From NCBI GenBank assembly GCA_947483345.1, contig CANKNL010000092.1, positions 1 to 10,160 of the forward strand: a DNA stretch of 10,160 nucleotides, written 5' to 3'. This stretch comes from Chitinophagaceae bacterium. GTDB lineage: Bacteria; Bacteroidota; Bacteroidia; Chitinophagales; Chitinophagaceae. Under the pieces are notes generated by a model. The model had not been told where the DNA came from. It was given only the letters and a program-made list of their open reading frames with translations, and did no database searches. This document shows positions 1 through 6,539 of this stretch, one piece after another. Each line of letters begins with the position of its first letter. The first letter of the stretch is position 1. Position numbers and translations under genes: made by a program.

Positions 1-2106
1 ACTGATGGCGGACAGTCATTTAAATCGATCAGGACACCCCACGGCGATCATCATGATCTTTGGATAGACCCTGCTGACGGCAACAGGATGATCATTGCTG
101 ATGATGGTGGTGCACAGATCAGTTTTGATGGGGGCGATAACTGGAGCACGTATCAAAATCAACCTACCGCACAATTTTATCGCGTAAGTACCGATAATCA
201 TTTTCCATACAGGATACTTGGTGCACAGCAGGATAATTCTACTGTCCGTATTTTATCACGCAGCGATGGTGGTCAAATTACTCAGGATGACTGGCAATCC
301 ACAGCCGGGGCAGAAAGTGGTTATGTGGTTGCAGATCCATTAAATCCGGATGTGGTGTATGGGGGTAATTATAGCGGGTACTTATCACGGTTAGATCATA
401 AAACCGGCGAGAACAGGGCAGTAAGTGTTTGGCCTGATGATCCTTTGGGAGGCGGTATTGATGTAGCCAAATATCGGTTTCAATGGAATTTTCCCATATT
501 TTTTTCGCCGCATAATCCAAAAAAATTGTATGCCGGAGGTAACCATTTATTTGTTACAGAAAATGAAGGCGCTTCCTGGACAGCACTAGGTGGAGACCTG
601 ACAACCAATGATAAAAAACGACAGGCATCAAGTGGAGGCCCTATTACAAAAGATAATACCGGTGTAGAAGTGTACTGCACTGTTTTTACTGCAACCGAAT
701 CTGCACTGGAAAAAGATTTGTTGTGGACAGGTAGTGATGACGGCCTGATACATGTAAGTAAGGACGGCGGAAAAAACTGGGCAAATGTAACTCCCAAAGA
801 AGCGGGCGAGTGGATGATGTGGAACTGTGTGGAAACCGATCCGTTTAAAAAAGGCAAAGCCTATTTTGTGGGTACAAAATATAAGAGTGATGATTTTGCA
901 CCTTATCTTTTTAAAACAGAAGATTATGGAAAAACCTGGACAAAAATTACCAACGGAATTAATGCCATGCATTTTACCCGTGCCTTAAGAGCCGATAAAA
1001 AAAGAGCTGGTTTATTGTATTGTGGCACAGAATACGGCATGTACATCAGTTATGATGATGGTGCAAACTGGAAAACATTTCAGTTAAATTTACCCATGGT
1101 ACCCATTACCGACATGACCATCAAAGAAAATGATTTGATCGTGGCCACACAGGGAAGATCCTTTTGGGTACTGGATGATTTAACGGTGGTACAACAAAAA
1201 GAAAATGCCATCGCAGATAAAAATTTATTTGTCTTTAGCGTAAATGAGGCTTATCGCTTTGATGGTTTTCAAATTCCCAATCCAAAAAATGCAGGGATGA
1301 ATCCTCCAAATGGATCGGTTATTAATTACTTTGTAAAATCTATTTCCGATTCGGCTAAAGTGAGTATTGATATTCTGGATAAAAATAAAAAACTCATCAA
1401 ATCATTTTCAACCAAGGCAAAAGAGAAAGAAGATAAACTGGATGTAAGTGCAGGCATGAACCAATTTGTTTGGAACATGTTATACCCGCCTGCCGAAAAA
1501 GTGGAAGGGCAGATCATCTGGCACGGAACCGTGCCTGGCCCTAAAGCTGCACCAGGGCAGTATTTTTATAAAGTTAAAGCTGAAAAAGATTCTGTTGAAG
1601 GAAGTTTCAACATTAAAGCAAATCCTGTTTATAATTTATCTCAACAAGATTATGAGGAGCAGTTTAATTTCCTGATCGCAATCAGGGATAAGTTTAATGA
1701 TATACAGAAAGCCGGAAAAAATATTCGTGACGTACGCAAGCAGATCAATGAGTTTATGGATAAACAGGGTAAAGATGTGCCAAAAGAAATAAAGCAACAG
1801 GCGGATACCATTAATAAACAAATGACGGTTATTGAAGAAGCGCTGCATCAAACCAAAGCCAAAAGCGGACAGGATGTGTTGAACTACCCAATTCGTTTGG
1901 ATGATAAAATTTCGGGCCTGTATGATTTTGCATCAAGCGGTAACAGTGCACCTGCAAAGCAGGTTAAAGAAGCTTTTGCAGAATTGGGCGGACAGGCAGA
2001 CATACAGTTGAATAATCTTAAAAAAATGATGGACGAAGATCTGGTTAAGTTTAATACAATGATCAGAGAAAAAGCATTGCCTGTTATTGGAGTTAAAAAA
2101 GATTGA
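1..2106 (+). CDS. Secreted Asp-box (BNR/VPS10-like) beta-propeller protein, 5' partial
   Basis: The frame is open from base 1 and ends at TGA 2104-2106, so 701 residues of the C-terminal part are visible; the first internal ATG (88) is not the true start because homologous-looking sequence (TPHGDHHDLWIDP) precedes it. Numbering from the first codon, Asp-box motifs (S/T-x-D-x-G-x-x-W) lie at 40-48 (ISFDGGDNW), 185-193, 252-260 (VSKDGGKNW), 305-313 and 349-357 (ISYDDGANW), with a degenerate one at the very start (TDGGQSF). These mark blades of a sialidase/sortilin-type propeller. Near 434 an NPPNG motif opens an Ig-like module ending around GPKAAPGQYFYKVK, followed by about 170 mostly helical, charged residues. 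Database annotation often calls such proteins 'glycosyl hydrolase', but Asp boxes are structural and do not prove catalysis; I see no substrate clue. Full-length relatives are about 1,000 residues (from memory), so the missing part should include the signal peptide. No type IX secretion C-terminal domain is evident. Confidence 0.88.
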   Translation, partial: TDGGQSFKSIRTPHGDHHDLWIDPADGNRMIIADDGGAQISFDGGDNWSTYQNQPTAQFYRVSTDNHFPYRILGAQQDNSTVRILSRSDGGQITQDDWQSTAGAESGYVVADPLNPDVVYGGNYSGYLSRLDHKTGENRAVSVWPDDPLGGGIDVAKYRFQWNFPIFFSPHNPKKLYAGGNHLFVTENEGASWTALGGDLTTNDKKRQASSGGPITKDNTGVEVYCTVFTATESALEKDLLWTGSDDGLIHVSKDGGKNWANVTPKEAGEWMMWNCVETDPFKKGKAYFVGTKYKSDDFAPYLFKTEDYGKTWTKITNGINAMHFTRALRADKKRAGLLYCGTEYGMYISYDDGANWKTFQLNLPMVPITDMTIKENDLIVATQGRSFWVLDDLTVVQQKENAIADKNLFVFSVNEAYRFDGFQIPNPKNAGMNPPNGSVINYFVKSISDSAKVSIDILDKNKKLIKSFSTKAKEKEDKLDVSAGMNQFVWNMLYPPAEKVEGQIIWHGTVPGPKAAPGQYFYKVKAEKDSVEGSFNIKANPVYNLSQQDYEEQFNFLIAIRDKFNDIQKAGKNIRDVRKQINEFMDKQGKDVPKEIKQQADTINKQMTVIEEALHQTKAKSGQDVLNYPIRLDDKISGLYDFASSGNSAPAKQVKEAFAELGGQADIQLNNLKKMMDEDLVKFNTMIREKALPVIGVKKD

Positions 2107-2134
2107 ATCCTGATGCTGGATACTTGATGCCTGA
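2105..2134 (+). repeat. Left block of 7-base repeats (GATGCTG / GATACTT / GATGCCT)
   Basis: Starting inside the stop codon of the propeller gene, the plus strand reads in steps of seven: GAATCCT, GATGCTG, GATACTT, GATGCCT, GA. The core is GATRCY. A related heptad reappears in opposite orientation at 2179-2242. The heptad phasing is directly visible; the function is unknown. Confidence 0.5.
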
Positions 2135-2136
2135 AA

Positions 2137-2172
2137 GGGCTTAATAAATTAAAAGACTTTTTATTATTGAGC
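2137..2172 (+). terminator. Weak AT-rich hairpin, possible terminator of the propeller gene
   Basis: GCTTAATAAATTAAAAG (2139-2155) can pair imperfectly with CTTTTTATTATTGAGC (2157-2172) around the odd palindrome AAAAGACTTTT, with one bulge, one U-G wobble and one mismatch. The stem is AT-rich and no clean U-tract follows it, so it is at best a weak terminator. It sits midway between the two heptad blocks. Confidence 0.25.
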
Positions 2173-2178
2173 ATCAGC

Positions 2179-2242
2179 CAGTAACAAGTGTCTAGTATTT
2201 AGTATTCAGTATACAGTATTCAGTATCTCCTTACTCAGTATC
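2179..2242 (-). repeat. Right block of 7-base repeats (consensus GATACTG on the minus strand)
   Basis: Read on the plus strand, 2193-2227 is five uninterrupted heptads: TAGTATT, TAGTATT, CAGTATA, CAGTATT, CAGTATC. An 8-base interruption and a sixth CAGTATC (2236-2242) follow. To the left, two more degenerate units (CAGTAAC, AAGTGTC) keep the phase back to 2179. On the minus strand the unit is RATACTG, the same core as the left block but in inverted orientation. The last unit overlaps the -7 promoter box of the next gene. Confidence 0.65.
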
Positions 2243-2246
2243 TTTG
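2239..2246 (+). promoter_or_regulatory. Bacteroidota -7 box TATCTTTG
   Basis: TATCTTTG is an exact match to the Bacteroidota primary sigma -7 consensus TAnnTTTG and lies three bases before the ATG at 2250. Transcription would begin at or very near the start codon, implying a leaderless or almost leaderless mRNA. No TTG/TTTG -33 box is visible at the expected distance; that position is occupied by the AGTAT heptads. Confidence 0.55.
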
Positions 2247-2249
2247 CGC

Positions 2250-2912
2250 ATGAATTTGAAAGCATTCTCCTCTTCTTTTATAACCAAGTTTAGTTTTTTA
2301 AAACGGGCTTTTGGCAATAAACCATTCAGGCTGCTGGATATTGGCGCGGGTAACCATTCTGCCACAAAAGCTAAATCTGTTTTTCCAAACTGCGAATACC
2401 ATGCTGTGGATATGGAAAAAGACTACAATAATACAGAAGCAGATTTTAAGTTAATGGATGCTTTTTATGAAATGGATTTGACCAAACTTGATTTTTCTAC
2501 TATTCCTGATAATTATTTTGATGCCATACAAATGGCACATGTTATTGAACATTTGTATAACGGCGATGACGTGGTGAAAGGCTTATTGCCAAAACTAAAG
2601 CGTGGCGGCTATATTTACCTGGAATATCCCGGCGAAAAAAGCACCCGGTTACCAAGTATGGAAGGGTCTTTAAATTTTAAGGACGATCCAACACATGTAA
2701 GGGTTTATTCAGTTAAAGAATTATCAGCATTATTTGATGCCAATGGTTGCCAGGTATTAAAAGGGCAAATTCGTAGAAATAGTTGGTTTATAATGGCCAT
2801 GCCATTACGCATAATCAAATGTTGGGTAACCGGAAAAAAATTACAGGGTAATATTTTTTGGGATCTTTTGGGCTTTGCTGAGTTTGTATGGGCAAAAAAA
2901 ATTAAAAATTAA
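2250..2912 (+). CDS. Class I SAM-dependent methyltransferase
   Basis: A 220-residue cytoplasmic protein with a Rossmann-type methyltransferase core. Motif I is LLDIGAGN at 28-35 (SAM-binding glycine loop), the acidic residue ending strand 2 is D54 (YHAVDM), and the post-I region FDAIQMAHVIEHL (90-102) holds the HVIEH signature of the Methyltransf_11/23 type. Further on, PTHVRVYSVKELSALF is typical of small-molecule or glycan methyltransferases, but the acceptor substrate cannot be read from the sequence. I chose ATG 2250 over the in-frame TTG at 2244 because the TTG overlaps the -7 box. The gene is transcribed towards trmD (convergent, 52-base gap) and its stop codon lies inside an AATTAAA heptad repeat. 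It is flanked by heptad-repeat DNA on both sides and shares no obvious pathway with its neighbours. Confidence 0.88.
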   Translation: MNLKAFSSSFITKFSFLKRAFGNKPFRLLDIGAGNHSATKAKSVFPNCEYHAVDMEKDYNNTEADFKLMDAFYEMDLTKLDFSTIPDNYFDAIQMAHVIEHLYNGDDVVKGLLPKLKRGGYIYLEYPGEKSTRLPSMEGSLNFKDDPTHVRVYSVKELSALFDANGCQVLKGQIRRNSWFIMAMPLRIIKCWVTGKKLQGNIFWDLLGFAEFVWAKKIKN

Positions 2913-2966
2913 AAATGAAGAACCTGCACTAATAAATGACTAATTCTTAATTTTTAATTCTCAATT
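2900..2966. repeat. Convergent AATTAAA heptads forming a 17-base inverted repeat between two stop codons
   Basis: The plus strand at 2900-2916 reads AATTAAA, AATTAAA, AAT. The minus strand from 2966 down reads AATTGAG, AATTAAA, AATTAAG, AATTA. The arms 2900-2916 and 2943-2959 are complementary at 16 of 17 positions, separated by a 26-base spacer. The left arm contains the methyltransferase stop codon (2910-2912) and the right array starts in the trmD stop codon (2965-2967). The structure could act as a weak bidirectional terminator, but the long loop and pure A/T stem make that doubtful. Confidence 0.6.
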
Positions 2967-3639
2967 AATCCAGCAGGTCTGGCCTTCTCTCTTCTGTTCT
3001 CTTAACAGATTGCTCATGACGCCATTCATCAATCAGTTTATGATTACCACTCATTAAAATTTCGGGTACTTTCCATCCCCGGAATTCTTCTGGCCTTGTA
3101 TAAACCGGGGGCGCTAATAAATTATCCTGAAAAGAATCAGTGAGGGCAGATGTTTCATCATTCAACACGCCGGGTATTAACCTGCCAATGGCATCAACCA
3201 AAACTGCAGCCGCCAGTTCGCCGCCACTTAAAACATAATCGCCAATAGAAATTTCTTTGGTTACAAAATGATCTCTGAAACGTTGATCAACTCCTTTGTA
3301 GTGGCCGCATATCAGTAGTAAATTATTTTTTAAAGAAAAGCCGTTGGCCATTTGTTGATTAAATGTTTCGCCATCGGGCGTTAAAAAAATAATTTCGTCG
3401 TAGGTAGTTTCTTTCTGCAAATTTTCAATAGCATTAACCAGTGGCTCAATCATCATCACCATGCCGGCGCCACCACCAAAGGCATAATCATCTACCTGTG
3501 CCCGGGCATATGTTGTATAATCTCTTAAGTTAATAACACGTACTTCTAACAAACCTTTATCCTTCGCTCTTTTCATAATGGAATGAGCAAAAGGACTTTC
3601 CAACAGGCCTGGAACAACAGTGATGATATCAATTTTCAT
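2965..3639 (-). CDS. trmD: tRNA (guanine(37)-N1)-methyltransferase TrmD
   Basis: A 224-residue SPOUT (trefoil-knot) enzyme that makes m1G37 in tRNAs with G36-G37, preventing +1 frameshifting; it acts as a cytoplasmic dimer. The sequence begins MKIDIITVVPGL, as TrmD does, and shows VDDYAFGGGAGMVMM (49-63), the knot segments LICGHYKGVDQR (109-120) and ISIGDYVLSGGELAA (130-144), RLIPGVL (153-159), TDSF (167-170), and PPVYTRPEEFRGWKVPEILMSGNH. R153 and D168 align with the E. coli catalytic R154 and D169. The start is ATG at 3637-3639; an upstream in-frame ATG at 3696 would add 19 unrelated residues and overlap the S4 gene. It lies 40 bases downstream of the S4 gene on the same strand. TTACTTTG just before the ATG is one mismatch from a -7 box, so a separate promoter is possible. 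rpsP, rimM and rplS, its usual neighbours in Proteobacteria and Firmicutes, are absent here. Confidence 0.97.
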   Translation of the reverse strand: MKIDIITVVPGLLESPFAHSIMKRAKDKGLLEVRVINLRDYTTYARAQVDDYAFGGGAGMVMMIEPLVNAIENLQKETTYDEIIFLTPDGETFNQQMANGFSLKNNLLLICGHYKGVDQRFRDHFVTKEISIGDYVLSGGELAAAVLVDAIGRLIPGVLNDETSALTDSFQDNLLAPPVYTRPEEFRGWKVPEILMSGNHKLIDEWRHEQSVKRTEERRPDLLD

Positions 3640-3679
3640 TTTACAAAGTAAATCATTATCGGATGAAGAAAATGATTTG

Positions 3680-4060
3680 TTAATCCATAAATTCATCCAA
3701 ATCTCTTTTATCTTTTTTTGTTGGTCGGCCTTGCTTACTCATTCTTTTACCTGTATTAAAGGTGGCCGCCTCAAATTTTATGCGGTCGAGTTCTTCAGCT
3801 GGGGTTATATCCTGGTAAAAATTTATGGCCTCACTGTATTGAACCCTTTTAAATAGTAAGCCGGTTACCTGTATAACCCAGCGTTTGTTCTCGGTTTTTA
3901 CTTCAAAGGCATCACCCACCTGTACGGCACGGGATGCTTTGATATGCATGCCGTTAAATTTCACTTTTCCTTTATCACAGGCATCACCTGCCTGGCTTCG
4001 CGTTTTAAACAGCCGGATGGCCCATAAATATTTATCCAGTCGAAGTTTTTCTTTTTCCAT
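3680..4060 (-). CDS. S4-domain RNA-binding protein, Hsp15 (HslR)-like
   Basis: A 126-residue basic protein. The S4 fold spans roughly residues 6-55: LRLDKYLWAIRLFKTRSQAGDACDKG, then VKFNGMHIKASRAVQVGDAFEV. The tail is lysine- and arginine-rich (GRPTKKDKRDLDEFMD). This layout and length match Hsp15 (E. coli HslR, 133 residues), which binds free 50S subunits carrying peptidyl-tRNA after premature translation abortion. A ribosome-rescue role is therefore likely but inferred; other short S4 proteins look similar. The ATG at 4058-4060 gives the DKYLWAIR motif at the expected distance from the N-terminus. TTATTTTG at 4066-4073 (minus strand), one mismatch from TAnnTTTG, lies six bases upstream. It is divergent from the peptidase gene and is followed 40 bases later by trmD, so a two-gene translation-related operon is plausible. 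Confidence 0.9.
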   Translation of the reverse strand: MEKEKLRLDKYLWAIRLFKTRSQAGDACDKGKVKFNGMHIKASRAVQVGDAFEVKTENKRWVIQVTGLLFKRVQYSEAINFYQDITPAEELDRIKFEAATFNTGKRMSKQGRPTKKDKRDLDEFMD

Positions 4061-4142
4061 TACAACAAAATAAATGCTTTTACTGCAAAGCGGGTTAAAG
4101 GTTGATGTAAATGCGTAATTTTAAGTATAAAAACTATTGGAC
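4061..4142. promoter_or_regulatory. Divergent intergenic region between the S4 and S9 peptidase genes
   Basis: This 82-base spacer must contain the promoters of two divergently transcribed genes. On the minus strand TTATTTTG is a one-mismatch -7 box for the S4 gene. On the plus strand I see no convincing TAnnTTTG box; the segment before the peptidase ATG is A/T-rich and has no Shine-Dalgarno sequence. No operator palindrome stands out. Confidence 0.35.
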
Positions 4143-6377
4143 ATGACATTTTTTAAAATTAGAATGCTCTTATTTTTTATCTGCATGGCTCAGGTATCAA
4201 TGGCGCAGGATGGGAGTAAGATTAATTGGGCTGTTGATGGTGATTATTATACAAAGATCACTGATGGCAATATCATACAGGTTAATCCTGCCACAGAAGA
4301 AGAAACTACTGTTATTAAAAAATCGCAACTGATTAATCCTGAAACGCAAAAATATTTATTGCCTGCCTCTTATGAATTTAATAAAAATTATACCCGCCTC
4401 TTGGTTTTTACCAACACCGCCAAGGTATGGCGTTACAATACCAGGGGAGATTATTGGCTGTTTGATATCATTGGTAATAAATTGACCAAATTGGGAAAGG
4501 GGTTAGCCATGCAGTCGTTAATGTTTGCAAAATTTTCGCCCGACGGGAAAAAAGTGGCGTATGTAAGTGAACATAATATTTATGTTGAAGAGATTGGCTC
4601 TGGAAAAATTGTAAAAATGACTGTTGATGGCAACAGAAAAATAATCAACGGCACTTTTGACTGGGTTTATGAAGAAGAGTTTGGTTGCCGCGACGGATTT
4701 AGATGGAGCCCTGATGGCAGTATGATCGCATTTTGGCAGGTAGATGCAACCAGAATTAGAGACTATTATATGTTGAATACAACAGATAGTATTTATTCGC
4801 AGGTTATTCCGGTACAATATCCAAAAGTGGGTGAAATGCCATCCCCGGTAAGGATTGGTGTAGTGAGTATTGCCAACCGATTTATAAAGTGGATGGATAT
4901 AGCGGAAAATCCACAACAAAATTATATACCAAGAATGGAATGGGCGGATAAGCATGAATTAATTGTTCAGCAATTAGACCGGAAGCAACAGGAGAGTAAA
5001 TTGATGTATTGTAATGTTGCTGATGGCGAATGCCGTACTTTTTGGGCCGAGAACAGCAATACCTGGATTGATGTATATGCCGATGATGCGGGGGGATGGA
5101 AGTGGGTGAATAAGGGTAACGACTTTTTATGGATTAGTGAAAAGGACGGGTGGCGCCATATTTACCGGATAAGCCGTGATGGTAAAACAGAAACACTGTT
5201 AACGAAAGGCAATTATGATGTTGGAGAAATTAAAGGCATTGATGAAACTAAAAATTATATTTATTTCACAGCCTCACCAGATAATGCAACACAATTATAT
5301 TTGTATAGGGTAAATATAGATAAGGGCACGGTTATTCAAAAAGTAGTGACAACTGTAAAAAAAGTTATAGATATTATCGCAAATAAAGTGGATGAACCTG
5401 AATTACTCAGTTCAAAAGATTTGAAAGGTACACACGACTATATGATTTCGCCGAATGCCAAATATGCCACACATACTTTTTCAAATTATCACACGCCATG
5501 GGTAACTGAATGGATAACCATGGTTGATAACAAACCAATTAACCCTGCTAAAAGTATTGCTGCCAAAATTAAAACGGAGGATAAAAACGATGTGGAATAT
5601 GTGAGATTAGTGACCGGCGATAATATTATTTTAGATGCCTGGATCAATAAACCCGAAAAATTTGACCCCGAAAAAAAATACCCGGTTGTATTTTATGTTT
5701 ATGGAGAACCGGCTACCTCTACCGTACAGGATCAGTATGGCAACCACAATAATTTTTTGTACAATGGTGATATGCGGGCCGATGGGTATATACAGGTGGC
5801 TATTGATAACCGGGGAACGCCGATGTTAAAAGGTGCTGCCTGGCGAAAATCCATTTACCGGAAAATAGGGGATATTAATATTACCGATATGGCCCAGGGA
5901 TTTAAAAAACTGATGGAGATGAACCCTTATTTCGATAAAGACAGGGTGGCAGTTTGGGGCTGGAGTGGTGGCGGATCATCTACCTTACACCTGCTTTTCA
6001 GGTATCCAGATTTATTTCAGACAGGTATTGCCATTGCAGCCGTGTCTAACCAGTTATTTTATGATAATATTTATCAGGAACGTTACATGGGGCTACCACA
6101 GGAAAATAAAGATGATTTTATTAAAGGATCTCCCGTTACCTATGCCAAAAATTTAAAAGGGAATTTATTGTATATACATGGCACAGGAGATGATAATGTG
6201 CATTTCAGTAATGCTGAATTACTGGTGAATGAATTGATAAAATACAACAAACAATTTCAGTATATGCCTTATCCCAACCGATCACACGGCTTATCTGAAG
6301 GGGAGGGTACTTTTGAACATCTGGCTACCTTGTATTCCAACTATTTGAGAGCACATTGTCCGCCAGGGGCCAGATAA
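4143..6377 (+). CDS. Exported dipeptidyl-peptidase IV-type serine peptidase (family S9)
   Basis: A 744-residue prolyl-type peptidase expected to remove N-terminal dipeptides (X-Pro/X-Ala) from peptides in the periplasm or at the cell surface. Residues 1-21 form a signal peptide, with probable cleavage at SMA|QDG. An eight-bladed-type propeller (DPPIV_N) follows, containing DWVYEEEFG at 173-181; these glutamates are the family signature that holds the substrate's free amino end. The alpha/beta-hydrolase domain starts near 495 (FYVYGEP around 515). The catalytic triad reads Ser608 in GWSGGG, Asp683 in GTGDDNVHF (with N685) and His715 in NRSHGL, in the same order and spacing as mammalian DPP4. 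The nucleophile motif has Gly where animal enzymes have Tyr (GWSYGG). ATG 4143 was chosen over in-frame TTG 4137; ATG 4164 is an alternative giving a shorter signal peptide. All key residues are present, so it should be active. Confidence 0.95.
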   Translation: MTFFKIRMLLFFICMAQVSMAQDGSKINWAVDGDYYTKITDGNIIQVNPATEEETTVIKKSQLINPETQKYLLPASYEFNKNYTRLLVFTNTAKVWRYNTRGDYWLFDIIGNKLTKLGKGLAMQSLMFAKFSPDGKKVAYVSEHNIYVEEIGSGKIVKMTVDGNRKIINGTFDWVYEEEFGCRDGFRWSPDGSMIAFWQVDATRIRDYYMLNTTDSIYSQVIPVQYPKVGEMPSPVRIGVVSIANRFIKWMDIAENPQQNYIPRMEWADKHELIVQQLDRKQQESKLMYCNVADGECRTFWAENSNTWIDVYADDAGGWKWVNKGNDFLWISEKDGWRHIYRISRDGKTETLLTKGNYDVGEIKGIDETKNYIYFTASPDNATQLYLYRVNIDKGTVIQKVVTTVKKVIDIIANKVDEPELLSSKDLKGTHDYMISPNAKYATHTFSNYHTPWVTEWITMVDNKPINPAKSIAAKIKTEDKNDVEYVRLVTGDNIILDAWINKPEKFDPEKKYPVVFYVYGEPATSTVQDQYGNHNNFLYNGDMRADGYIQVAIDNRGTPMLKGAAWRKSIYRKIGDINITDMAQGFKKLMEMNPYFDKDRVAVWGWSGGGSSTLHLLFRYPDLFQTGIAIAAVSNQLFYDNIYQERYMGLPQENKDDFIKGSPVTYAKNLKGNLLYIHGTGDDNVHFSNAELLVNELIKYNKQFQYMPYPNRSHGLSEGEGTFEHLATLYSNYLRAHCPPGAR

Positions 6378-6539
6378 AACACCTAGTTCTTTATTTTTTA
6401 ATAAAATTTAAGGTGGTTTTGCAAAGTTATCGTTGCGATGTACTAATTAATTTCCCCAAACTGTTGATAACAATTTCTAAAAAAATAAGGATAATGATTT
6501 TATAATATTAACTTCAACATTATCAAACTAAAACTATTT
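6378..6539 (+). promoter_or_regulatory. Intergenic leader upstream of the TonB-dependent receptor
   Basis: This 162-base A/T-rich gap contains a small hairpin TTTATT-TTTT-AATAAA (6390-6405) after the peptidase stop, too weak to call a terminator. TATCGTTG (6428-6435) is one mismatch from the -7 consensus and would leave a leader of about 100 bases, but it has no clear -33 partner. No Shine-Dalgarno sequence and no small ORF worth reporting were seen. Confidence 0.3.

Noticed and set aside
480..972. Two overlapping minus-strand ORFs (125 and 114 codons) inside the propeller gene
   Set aside because: Antisense shadows of a convincing Asp-box protein, with no start context or motif.
2244..2249. 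TTG start for the methyltransferase
   Set aside because: It overlaps the -7 promoter box; ATG at 2250 is two codons later and fits better.
3640..3696. 19-residue N-terminal extension of TrmD from an upstream ATG
   Set aside because: TrmD proteins start at MKIDIIT-like sequence; the extension has no family similarity and overlaps the end of the S4 gene.
3620..3856. 78-codon plus-strand ORF over the trmD/S4 junction
   Set aside because: Antisense to two well-supported genes, low-complexity translation, no motif.
4130..4138. AAAACTATT shared just upstream of the peptidase and receptor start codons (also 6530-6538)
   Set aside because: Nine A/T-rich bases at different distances from the ATGs; chance is sufficient.
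4518..4955. 145-codon minus-strand ORF inside the S9 peptidase
   Set aside because: Shadow of the peptidase coding frame; Ile-, His- and Tyr-rich translation with no domain pattern.
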